Assembly: GCF_013409255.1 (NCBI RefSeq)
Contig: NZ_JACCAS010000001.1
Coordinates: 2,294,001 to 2,358,000, forward strand
Direction: 5' to 3'
DNA length: 64,000 nt
Origin: Paraburkholderia bryophila
GTDB taxonomy: Bacteria > Pseudomonadota > Gammaproteobacteria > Burkholderiales > Burkholderiaceae
The position numbers and the translations under genes were made by a program. How positions within the stretch are numbered: position 1 is the first letter of the stretch; each line of letters opens with the position of its first letter. Positions 19,269 through 27,010 of the stretch are shown here, one piece after another. Below the pieces are notes generated by a model. The model worked only from the letters and a program-made list of their open reading frames with translations. It made no database searches and was not told where the DNA came from.

Positions 19269-22200
19269 TCAAACCGTCGCCAGTTCCCGCTGCGCCCCAC
19301 CCTTCAGCAACTTGGCAATCGCTTCCGTTCCCATCGGCTTCGCGAAGTAGAACCCCTGCATTTCATCGCACGCGCGCTCGCGCAGGAAATCGAGTTGCGC
19401 CGACGTCTCCACGCCCTCGGCGATCACCTGCAACTTCAGCGAATGGGCGAGCGCGATGATCGCCGACGTGATCGTTTCGTCATCGGCCGACACGCCGATG
19501 TCGGAGACGAACGAGCGGTCGATCTTCAAGCGGTCCACCGGAAAACGCTTCAGATAGCTGAGACTCGAATAGCCGGTGCCGAAGTCGTCGATGGCAAGCC
19601 CAATGCCGAGCGCGTGCAGCTCGTTCAGCATCGACACCGCTTCTTCGGCGTTGCGCATGATCGTGCTTTCGGTCAGTTCGAGTTCGAGGTATTGCGGCTC
19701 CAGACCGGTTTCGGCCAGCACCTGCATCACGAGCTTCGCGATATCGCGCTGCTGGAACACCCGCGCCGACAGATTCACCGACACCCGCGTCGGCGGTAGG
19801 CCTTCGTCCTGCCAGGCCTTGTTCTGGCGACACGCCTCGCGCAGCACCCACTCGGACAGCGGCCCGATCAGCCCGCTCTCCTCGGCGAGCGGAATGAACG
19901 ACGACGGCGGCACCAGCCCCACCTCCGGATCGCGCCAGCGCACCAGCGCCTCGGTACCGACAATCTGCCCGCTGCTAATGTCCACCTGCGGCTGGTAGTG
20001 CAGCAGGAATTCGTTGTCGCGCAGCGCGCGCCGCAGACGCCGCTCCAGATTCAGACGCGCGCCGGCGCTCGCGTTCATCTCCGGCTGATAGAACTGGAAC
20101 GTGTTGCGGCCCATGTCCTTCGCGCGATACATCGCGAGGTCGGCCTTTTTCATCAGCGTTTCGGCGTCTTCCCCGTCTTGCGGGAACAGGCTCGCGCCCA
20201 TGCTGCAGCCCACGTACAGCTCGGTGCCGTCGAGCCACACCGGCTCGGAGATCGACGCGCGCACGCGCTCCATCCACGCAATCAGCGATTGTTCGTCGAC
20301 GGTGTCGGTCATCACGATCACGAACTCGTCGCCGCCGTGGCGCGCCACCGTGTCGCTAGTGCGCGTGCAGCGCGCGAGCCGCTCGGCCACCACGCTCAAC
20401 AGCCGGTCGCCGACGCTATGGCCGAGACTGTCGTTGACGTTCTTGAAGCCATCCAGATCGATGAACACGACCGCGACGCCCTTATGCTGACGCTGCGCGA
20501 CGATCAACGCATGCTGCAAGCGGTCGCGCAGCAGATTGCGGTTCGGCAGGCGTGTCAGGCTGTCGTAGTTGGCCTGGTATTCGAGCTGCTCCTGATAGCG
20601 CATCAGATCGGTCACGTCGTTGATCACGCCGATGTGATGCGTGATCACGCCGTCCGTATTCGGCACCGGCGCAATGAACAGCTGATTCCAGAACAGCGCG
20701 CCGTCCTTGCGATAGTTGCGCACCACCGCGCTGACTTCGCGGTTCGCGCCGAGCGCCTGACGGATCAGCGCGACGCCTTCCTGATCGCGGTCGTCGCGCT
20801 GCAACACGCGGCAATCGTGGCCGATCACTTCGGCGGGATCGTAGCCGGTGATACGCATGAACGCCGGGTTCACGTATTCGATCAGATTGCCCGTCGGCGA
20901 CGGCGCCGTGATCAGAATCGCGTTGACGCTCGCGTCGAGCGCGCGGCTTTGCAGGCGCAGCGCGAGATCGGCGCGCTTGCGTTCAGTGATGTCGGTGTAC
21001 GAACCGAGCACGCCGATCACGCGGCCGTCGCCGTCGGTGAACGGCAGCTTGCTCGTGACCGTGGTGCGATGCACGCCGTCGATCACCAGATCGACTTCAA
21101 AACTCATCTTCGGCACGCCGGTGCTCACCACTTCCTTATCGTGATCGTTGAGCAGGTCGGCGAAGGCGCGCCACGGCAGGTCGGTGTCGGTCTTGCCGAC
21201 CACCTGCTCGGGATAGGCGAGGCCCGCGTCGCGCGCGAACGCCATATTGCAGCCGAGATAGCGTGACTCCAGGTCCTTCCAGAAAATCCGCTGCGGAATG
21301 TTGTCGATCACCGCTTCGAGCATCTGGTTCGAACGCTGCGCTTCGGCTTCGGCGTTGATCTTGTCGGTAACGTCGTCGGCCAGCACGAAAAACGCGGAGC
21401 GGCCCATGAAGTTCAGCGCGTGATACGAGATGTCGGCGCTGATCGTCGAGCCGTCCTTGCGCCGGTGATGCCAGATGCCCGCCATCGTGCGGCCGCGCGG
21501 CGCCATTTCGCTGCGCTGCAGATGCGATTCGAGCCGCGCGATTTCCACGTTCGGCCGGATCGCGCGAATCGTCATGCCGAGAAATTCGCTCTCGGCGTAG
21601 CCGTATTGCTGGATCGCGGCCGCGTTGACGGCGAGAAACCGCATCGTTTCGCGATCGAAGATGTACATCGGCACCGGATGATCGTCGAACAGGCCGCGAA
21701 AGCGCTCGTCGTTGCGGCCGAGCGCGCGCACGGTGCGCAGTTTTTCGCGGGCGCTGCTTTCGCGGGCGCCGAAGGTGAAGATCAGCAGCGCGCTGCCGGC
21801 CAGCATGGTGACGATCAGCAGGAACATGGCGCGCTGGGTTTCGCTGGCCGATGCCGAGAGCGACGCCTGCAGCGCGCGGCTCTCCTCACTGCGCAAGGCC
21901 GCGAGACCGGCTTCCACGCGATCGAGGCCGAGCCCGAGATGCGTATAGGTCGACGCGGCCCACGCGCGCGACGCGCTCGGCTCGGCGCTGACGCTTTTCA
22001 ACAGCGCATCGTCGATGTCGTGTTGCAAAGCGTGGCTGTCGGCGCTCAGTCTCGCCAGCTTGTCGAGCATGGCCGGTTCGCCGGCCAGTTCGCTGCGCAG
22101 GTCGCGCTCAAGGCCCGCGAGCGCCGCCCGCGTCGTGCTGGCCGCGCTGACCGGCGCCGGCTCCCCCGTCGCCTCGAAGCGGCCGAGCGTGGCGAGACCG

Positions 22201-22379
22201 CCGTCGAGCGCCGTCTGGTAGGCGTCGAGGTTCTCGCGCACGCTGGTCGAACGCAGCACGCGCGCGTCGGCATCGCGCTGACCGCAAATCTGCGAATAAG
22301 CGACGAACGCGTTCGCGCCGACCGCGGCAGCGACGACTGCCAGATTGATCAGCAGCCGCTTCGATAAAAAAGAATTCAT
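19269..22379 (-). CDS. Membrane PAS-PAS-PAS-GGDEF-EAL cyclic-di-GMP enzyme
   Basis: 1036 residues. Membrane helices at about 8-28 and 183-203 bracket a roughly 150-residue periplasmic sensor of unknown ligand. Three PAS domains follow (about 225-340, 352-465, 475-592), then a GGDEF domain (600-765) and an EAL domain (775-1025). The cyclase motif is intact (GGDEF, 682-686) and preceded by an RTSD inhibitory site (673-676) at the canonical five-residue spacing. The phosphodiesterase domain keeps EAL (810-812), ELTES and DDFGTGYSS (931-939). By motifs both synthesis and hydrolysis of cyclic di-GMP are possible; which dominates cannot be told. It is monocistronic and convergent with the LysR gene. 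Confidence 0.95.
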   Translation of the reverse strand: MNSFLSKRLLINLAVVAAAVGANAFVAYSQICGQRDADARVLRSTSVRENLDAYQTALDGGLATLGRFEATGEPAPVSAASTTRAALAGLERDLRSELAGEPAMLDKLARLSADSHALQHDIDDALLKSVSAEPSASRAWAASTYTHLGLGLDRVEAGLAALRSEESRALQASLSASASETQRAMFLLIVTMLAGSALLIFTFGARESSAREKLRTVRALGRNDERFRGLFDDHPVPMYIFDRETMRFLAVNAAAIQQYGYAESEFLGMTIRAIRPNVEIARLESHLQRSEMAPRGRTMAGIWHHRRKDGSTISADISYHALNFMGRSAFFVLADDVTDKINAEAEAQRSNQMLEAVIDNIPQRIFWKDLESRYLGCNMAFARDAGLAYPEQVVGKTDTDLPWRAFADLLNDHDKEVVSTGVPKMSFEVDLVIDGVHRTTVTSKLPFTDGDGRVIGVLGSYTDITERKRADLALRLQSRALDASVNAILITAPSPTGNLIEYVNPAFMRITGYDPAEVIGHDCRVLQRDDRDQEGVALIRQALGANREVSAVVRNYRKDGALFWNQLFIAPVPNTDGVITHHIGVINDVTDLMRYQEQLEYQANYDSLTRLPNRNLLRDRLQHALIVAQRQHKGVAVVFIDLDGFKNVNDSLGHSVGDRLLSVVAERLARCTRTSDTVARHGGDEFVIVMTDTVDEQSLIAWMERVRASISEPVWLDGTELYVGCSMGASLFPQDGEDAETLMKKADLAMYRAKDMGRNTFQFYQPEMNASAGARLNLERRLRRALRDNEFLLHYQPQVDISSGQIVGTEALVRWRDPEVGLVPPSSFIPLAEESGLIGPLSEWVLREACRQNKAWQDEGLPPTRVSVNLSARVFQQRDIAKLVMQVLAETGLEPQYLELELTESTIMRNAEEAVSMLNELHALGIGLAIDDFGTGYSSLSYLKRFPVDRLKIDRSFVSDIGVSADDETITSAIIALAHSLKLQVIAEGVETSAQLDFLRERACDEMQGFYFAKPMGTEAIAKLLKGGAQRELATV

Positions 22380-22566
22380 GGATTCCGAACGTCAGATCGT
22401 TCCGAGGGCGGGAGCGCGCGGTCGCTTTCGGTGCGTCAGGCCGCATCGATGCGAGTTTTTTTACGCGCCAACCCATGGATAACGGCAAGGTTCGGAGCGG
22501 GTTGAGGGTGTGGGTGAAAAAATAGGCAACTTGGGGTAGGCGGCGGGATTCGGGCGCTGCCGGTTA

Positions 22567-22611
22567 GGCGATTTCGGCCAGACGGTTTCGGTTCGGCGGT
22601 TTCGGCCAGAC
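22567..22611. repeat. Short direct repeat
   Basis: GGCGATTTCGGCCAGAC and GGCGGTTTCGGCCAGAC (17 bp, one mismatch) start 28 bp apart in the 267-bp gap downstream of the NRAP gene. Function unknown; likely local duplication. Confidence 0.5.
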
Positions 22612-22646
22612 CCACCGGCCAAGCGTCCTTAGTTAGCCGCCCCCAG

Positions 22647-23123
22647 CTAGGCGCCGCCGCCAAATTCCTTCATGGCCGGCACGAAGTCGTGGTTGGCCTC
22701 CGGCTTGCGCGACAGCTTGGCGAGCACGTAGCGCTTGAACGGATCGAGCTCGGCCCAGCGAGCCACGCTCGGCGCGGTCAGACCGGCTAATCCCGCCTGG
22801 TGCGTGACGCCTTCCGGCACGCTGTCGGTACGGCGCCAGAGCGGTGCTTCCTCGGGTGTGAACCACTCCGGCTCGACATTGGCGTGAGTGCGTAGCATTT
22901 CGAACAGCGCGTGGTCGAAATTCGGTTCGATTTCCGTGTCGTCGTCGACCGGAAAACGCGCCAGCAGTTTGCGGTCTTCGAGCGGCAGCATTTGCCACTG
23001 CGCGAGCGTGATACGCAAACCGAAACGGTCGAGGTTGAAGCGAACCGACATCGGGATGAACGTGAAATTCTCCGAAGACTCGACCTCGAAGTTGAACAGA
23101 AGCGGTGCTTCGTTGAGTCCCAT
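22647..23123 (-). CDS. Nitrate reductase-associated protein
   Basis: 158 residues, resembling the small family annotated as nitrate reductase-associated, with LLFNFEVESSENFTFIPMSVRFNLDRFGLRI and a middle segment FDHALFEMLRTHANVEPEWF. The biochemical role of that family is not established. Start taken at MGLNEAP, which has GAGGA upstream; an earlier in-frame ATG adds ten residues without family-like sequence. It is divergent from fdhD with 175 bp between. Both link to molybdenum enzymes by name or function, which makes the pairing plausible but unproven. Confidence 0.75.
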   Translation of the reverse strand: MGLNEAPLLFNFEVESSENFTFIPMSVRFNLDRFGLRITLAQWQMLPLEDRKLLARFPVDDDTEIEPNFDHALFEMLRTHANVEPEWFTPEEAPLWRRTDSVPEGVTHQAGLAGLTAPSVARWAELDPFKRYVLAKLSRKPEANHDFVPAMKEFGGGA

Positions 23124-23298
23124 GACAGTGTCCTCGTGGATAGCGGGCAACATGCAAGCCCGGCTTGAGGTATTTTAGAACCTTATTCGCGCGGTGACGG
23201 CACGCGGCGGCACGAGGGCGGCCCATCCGCGCCCCGCGCTGCGGCGCGGAAGAAACGCGGCACGCCGCTGGCATGCAGGCGGCAAGGTATAGGAGTGA

Positions 23299-24144
23299 GT
23301 GAGTTTGAACGAACTGGAAACAGCCGGACAACCGGGCGCAGTGGAGCGTCAGGTGCACCGGCATCGCGGCGCGGCGGTTGAAACCGTCACCGATCACGTC
23401 GGTCAGGAATGGCCGGTCGCGCTCGTCTTCAACGGTATTTCGCACGCGGTGATGATGTGTACGCCGCGCGATCTGGAAGCGTTCGCGGTCGGTTTCGCGA
23501 TTTCGGAAGGCATCGTGGCGCGCGGCAGCGACATTCACGACATCGAAGTCGAGCTGCACGACGACGGCGAATTGCCGCATGCCGAAGTGCAATTGCAGGT
23601 GGTACAGCAGGCCTTCGTCGCGCTGAAGGAAAAGCGCCGCGCGCTCGCCGGACGCACCGGCTGCGGCGTCTGCGGAATCGAAAGTATCGATCTGCTGGAT
23701 CTGAACCCGGAACGGGTGCCCGATACCGGCTTTTTACAACGGCTCGCACCGGACGCGATCGCCCGCGCCGCCCATGATTTGCCCGAACACCAGGCGCTGA
23801 CGCGGCTGACCGGCGGCCTGCACGCCGCCGCGTGGTGCGATGCGGCAGGCGCGATCCGCTACGCGTTCGAAGATGTTGGCCGTCATAACGCGCTCGACAA
23901 GCTGATCGGCCAGCTCGTGCTGGATCGCGTGGATACGAAAGAGGGTTTTGTGTTTCTGTCGAGCCGCGCCAGTTACGAGCTGGTGCGCAAAGCGGCGCGC
24001 GTCGAGGTGCCGATGGTCGCGACGATCTCGGCGCCGTCGTCGCTGGCCATTGCGATTGCCCGCAAGGCGGGCGTGCGGCTGGTGAGCTTCTGCCGCGAGA
24101 CGAGCTACGTCGACTACGACACGTTGCAGCCGGCGCCGGGTTGA
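23299..24144 (+). CDS. fdhD: Formate dehydrogenase accessory sulfurtransferase FdhD
   Basis: About 281 residues. FdhD passes sulfur from a cysteine desulfurase to the molybdenum cofactor of formate dehydrogenases. The sulfur-carrying pair is in GRTGCGVCGIES (C122 and C125 counted from the first start). Other family marks are AFAVGFAISEGIV, FEDVGRHNALDKLIG and LSSRASYELVRKAA. The start is uncertain: GTG at 23299 lies only 3 bp after AGGAG, while TTG at 23305 has 9-bp spacing. No formate dehydrogenase gene is in the window. Confidence 0.93.
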   Translation: MSLNELETAGQPGAVERQVHRHRGAAVETVTDHVGQEWPVALVFNGISHAVMMCTPRDLEAFAVGFAISEGIVARGSDIHDIEVELHDDGELPHAEVQLQVVQQAFVALKEKRRALAGRTGCGVCGIESIDLLDLNPERVPDTGFLQRLAPDAIARAAHDLPEHQALTRLTGGLHAAAWCDAAGAIRYAFEDVGRHNALDKLIGQLVLDRVDTKEGFVFLSSRASYELVRKAARVEVPMVATISAPSSLAIAIARKAGVRLVSFCRETSYVDYDTLQPAPG

Positions 24145-24279
24145 GCGTCGAGTTGAGCGCGGCATGCATCGGCATCCCACGCCACGGGATTGACTTCAAA
24201 TCTGGCCTCTTTTCGGCGAATTACACGCGCTCCGATCGGCTCACACTAGCATCGTGCCAATCGAGAGAGCCGCCCGAAA

Positions 24280-24567
24280 ATGTCATCCCGTCACGCCAAA
24301 AATCGTCCGTTCGGTCTTGATCTGCCTGAGCTGTTTACGTCCGAACCGATGCTCCCTGCGGGTGTCGATGCCGACATGATGGACGGCCTGCACCGCTCCT
24401 CCGGGAAAGTCTTGCAGCTTGCCACGCTGACCCATCAAGCCGTGGCGCGCGGCGACGCGGCGGCGGCGGAAGCGGCACGGGCATCGCTCGAACAGCAGCT
24501 CGCCATCTCTACCAGCCTGATCGACCAGCTTCTGCTCGACGGCACGGACCAACCTACGACACATTGA
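24280..24567 (+). CDS. Small hypothetical protein, helical
   Basis: 95 residues, not recognised. The first 35 are polar (MSSRHAKNRPFGLDLPELF); the rest is Ala-rich and probably helical, with many Glu/Gln (AAAAEAARASLEQQLAISTSLIDQLLLDG), loosely like the helical part of phasin-type proteins. There is no signal peptide or membrane segment. GAGAG lies about 13 bp before the ATG. It follows fdhD by 135 bp on the same strand. Confidence 0.6.
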   Translation: MSSRHAKNRPFGLDLPELFTSEPMLPAGVDADMMDGLHRSSGKVLQLATLTHQAVARGDAAAAEAARASLEQQLAISTSLIDQLLLDGTDQPTTH

Positions 24568-24632
24568 GCAGCCGGAAGGCCAGGCGGAATTCATCGCCGT
24601 ATCGCGGCAATGTCGCAACTCCGAGAACTGAA

Positions 24633-24773
24633 ATGAGTGCTTTGACCGTAATTCTCTGCATCTGGGCGATGGTCGCCTTTTGCGCGATTCTTTTCATTCG
24701 CGGCGCAACGGCGCGCGTGAAACGGCCAGCGGCGCCGCATAAGCGTCCGGCACGCTTTTCGATCGCGGAATAA
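24633..24773 (+). CDS. Small single-pass membrane protein
   Basis: 46 residues: one hydrophobic segment (LTVILCIWAMVAFCAILFI, about residues 4-22) and a basic tail (ARVKRPAAPHKRPARFS), which predicts an inner-membrane protein with its C-terminus in the cytoplasm. It starts 65 bp after the preceding small gene on the same strand. I do not recognise it. Composition and third-position GC look coding. Confidence 0.55.
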   Translation: MSALTVILCIWAMVAFCAILFIRGATARVKRPAAPHKRPARFSIAE

Positions 24774-24834
24774 CGCGCGCGGGTCGGGCGATGGCGCTTT
24801 TATGCGCGTCGCCCTCCCCGTGTTGCAACAACGC

Positions 24835-25599
24835 TTACGGAAACGCCCGGAAATCCGGCTTGCGCTTCTCGAAGAACGCCTTGAACGCTTCGCGCGCTTC
24901 CGGCGCGAGCAGCATCTTGCCGAAATGCACGGCTTCTTCCGACATCTGCGTCTGCAATTCCTGCTGGCTCGCGCGCTTCATCAAACTCTTCGTCACGCGC
25001 AGTGACGAGGCCGGCAACGCCGCCAGCTTCGCAGCCTGCGCAGCAGCGAACGCATCCACTTCACTCGCCGGCAACACGCGATTTACAAAGCCCATGCGTT
25101 GCGCTTCGGTCACGTCGAACGCTTCGCCGAGCAGCAGCTTTTCCGCCGCCGCCTGATAGCCGCCCACACGCTGCAGCAGCAAGCTCGACGCCGCTTCCGG
25201 GCACAGCCCGAGTTGCGCGAACGGCAGCGAAAAGCTGGCGGTGTCGGCCGCATAGACCAGATCGCAATGCAGCAGCAGCGTCGTGCCGATGCCCACGGCC
25301 GGACCCGCCACCGACGCCACCACCGGTTTCTCCGCCGAGCTGATCGCGCGCAGGAACTGGAACACCGGCGCGTTTTCGCCCATCGGTGGCGATTTCATGA
25401 AGTCTTCGAGATCGTTGCCGGCGCTGAAAATACCCGCGCTGCCGCGAATCAGAATCGCGCGCACCGAGGTGTCGGCTTGCGCGTCGACCAGCGCGTCGGC
25501 CATGGTCTGATACATCGCGGCCGTGATCGCGTTTTTCTTGTCGGGCCGGTTGAAGGCAATCGTCAGCACGCCGTCGGCGCGCTCGACCAGAATATCCAT
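24835..25599 (-). CDS. Enoyl-CoA hydratase/isomerase family protein
   Basis: 254 residues of crotonase fold. Oxyanion-hole segments are RGSAGIFSAGNDLEDF and the region following VASVAGPAVGIGTTLLLHCD; the C-terminal helix region has FFEKRKPDF. Residues aligning with the hydratase glutamates are not both obvious, so hydratase versus isomerase is open. It is the last gene of the beta-oxidation cluster, 136 bp after the thiolase gene with a hairpin between. Start: ATG with AAGGAG 6 bp upstream; an ATG two codons earlier is also possible. Confidence 0.9.
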   Translation of the reverse strand: MDILVERADGVLTIAFNRPDKKNAITAAMYQTMADALVDAQADTSVRAILIRGSAGIFSAGNDLEDFMKSPPMGENAPVFQFLRAISSAEKPVVASVAGPAVGIGTTLLLHCDLVYAADTASFSLPFAQLGLCPEAASSLLLQRVGGYQAAAEKLLLGEAFDVTEAQRMGFVNRVLPASEVDAFAAAQAAKLAALPASSLRVTKSLMKRASQQELQTQMSEEAVHFGKMLLAPEAREAFKAFFEKRKPDFRAFP

Positions 25600-25642
25600 T
25601 GTCATCTCCTTCTTCTCCTCGTGATCCTGCTGAGAATGTGGA

Positions 25643-25676
25643 AACGGTTCGCAAGCCAGCCGGCCTGCGAACCGTT
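25643..25676 (-). other. Large intercistronic hairpin in the fatty-acid operon
   Basis: A perfect 11-bp inverted repeat (AACGGTTCGCA / TGCGAACCGTT) encloses a 12-nt loop that can itself pair GCC with GGC. It lies between thiolase and enoyl-CoA hydratase genes. No T-run follows, so it more likely stabilises or attenuates the transcript than ends it. Confidence 0.55.
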
Positions 25677-25741
25677 CCGCGGTCCTTAAGGGGTGCCCAT
25701 GGGGACCTGTGCAAACACCGGGGTGGCCGGCGTTATCCGGT

Positions 25742-26941
25742 TTACAGACGCTCGATAATGCCTGCCGCGCCCATGCCGGTGCCGACGCACATCGTCACCA
25801 TGCCGTACTTGTAATTGCGGCGGCGCAGACCATGCACCACCGTCGACGCACGAATCGCGCCGGTCGCGCCCAGCGGGTGGCCGAGAGCGATCGCGCCGCC
25901 GAGCGGGTTGATCTTCGACGGATCCAGCCCGAGGTCCTGAATCACCGCCAGCGATTGCGCGGCGAACGCTTCGTTCAGCTCGATCCAGTCGATGTCGTCG
26001 ATCTTCAGGCCGGCGGCCTTCAGCGCGGCCGGAATCGCTTCCTTCGGACCGATACCCATGATTTCCGGCGGCACGCCGCGCACGGCGAAGCTGACGAAAC
26101 GCGCGAGCGGCGTCAGGTTGAATTCCTTCAGCATCTTTTCCGACACGACGATCAACGCGCCCGCGCCGTCCGATGTCTGCGAGCTGTTGCCTGCCGTGAC
26201 CGAACCCTTGTTCGCGAACACCGTGCGCAGCTTGGCGAGGCCTTCCAGCGTGGTTTCCGCACGCGGACCTTCGTCGAGCGACACTTCGCGCGTCTTCACC
26301 TTCACTTCGCCGGTGGCGAGATCGGGGAAACGCTCGGTGATCGTGTACGCGGCGATTTCGTCGTTGAACTCGCCGGATTGCTGCGCGGCGATCGCGCGGC
26401 GGTGCGATTCGACCGAGAACGCGTCTTGCGCTTCGCGGCTGATCTTCCAGCGTTCGGCGACTTTCTCTGCCGTCAGGCCCATGCCGTACGCAATGCCGAA
26501 GTCTTCGCTGCGATCGAAGATGTGCGGCGACATGGACGGCTTGTTGCCCATCATCGGCACCATGCTCATCGATTCGCAGCCGCCGGCGATCATCGCGTCG
26601 GATTCACCCACGCGGATGCGGTCCGCCGCCATAGCCAGCGCGGTCAGGCCCGACGCGCAGAAGCGGTTCACCGTGACGCCGCCGACCGAGTTCGGCAGGC
26701 CGGCCAGCAGTGCGCCCATGCGCGCGACGTTCAGGCCTTGTTCCGCTTCCGGAATCGCGCAGCCGATGATCGCGTCTTCAATCACTTTAGTGTCGAGGCC
26801 GGGCACTTGCGCCACGGCCGACCGGATGGCGTGCACCAGCAGTTCGTCCGGGCGCGTGTTCTTGAACATCCCGCGCGGCGCCTTGCCGATCGGCGTGCGG
26901 CTCGCGGCGACGATGTATGCGTCTTGCAATTGCTTTGACAT
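25742..26941 (-). CDS. Acetyl-CoA C-acyltransferase (thiolase)
   Basis: 399 residues, normal thiolase length. The nucleophilic cysteine is in VNRFCASGLTALAMA (near residue 90), the His region is LNEAFAAQSLAV and GGAIALGHPLGATGA, and the second active cysteine is in MVTMCVGTGMGAAG. It cleaves 3-ketoacyl-CoA to acetyl-CoA and a shortened acyl-CoA. GGAG 6 bp upstream supports the MSKQLQDAY start over earlier in-frame ATGs. It follows the 3-hydroxyacyl-CoA dehydrogenase gene by 69 bp, so the two beta-oxidation steps are encoded in order. Confidence 0.95.
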   Translation of the reverse strand: MSKQLQDAYIVAASRTPIGKAPRGMFKNTRPDELLVHAIRSAVAQVPGLDTKVIEDAIIGCAIPEAEQGLNVARMGALLAGLPNSVGGVTVNRFCASGLTALAMAADRIRVGESDAMIAGGCESMSMVPMMGNKPSMSPHIFDRSEDFGIAYGMGLTAEKVAERWKISREAQDAFSVESHRRAIAAQQSGEFNDEIAAYTITERFPDLATGEVKVKTREVSLDEGPRAETTLEGLAKLRTVFANKGSVTAGNSSQTSDGAGALIVVSEKMLKEFNLTPLARFVSFAVRGVPPEIMGIGPKEAIPAALKAAGLKIDDIDWIELNEAFAAQSLAVIQDLGLDPSKINPLGGAIALGHPLGATGAIRASTVVHGLRRRNYKYGMVTMCVGTGMGAAGIIERL

Positions 26942-27010
26942 TTTTAGCTCCATTGTCGGTGGGAGTTGGCGCTTTGGCGTCTGCTCCCACCCCATACACG
27001 TGTTTGCCGC

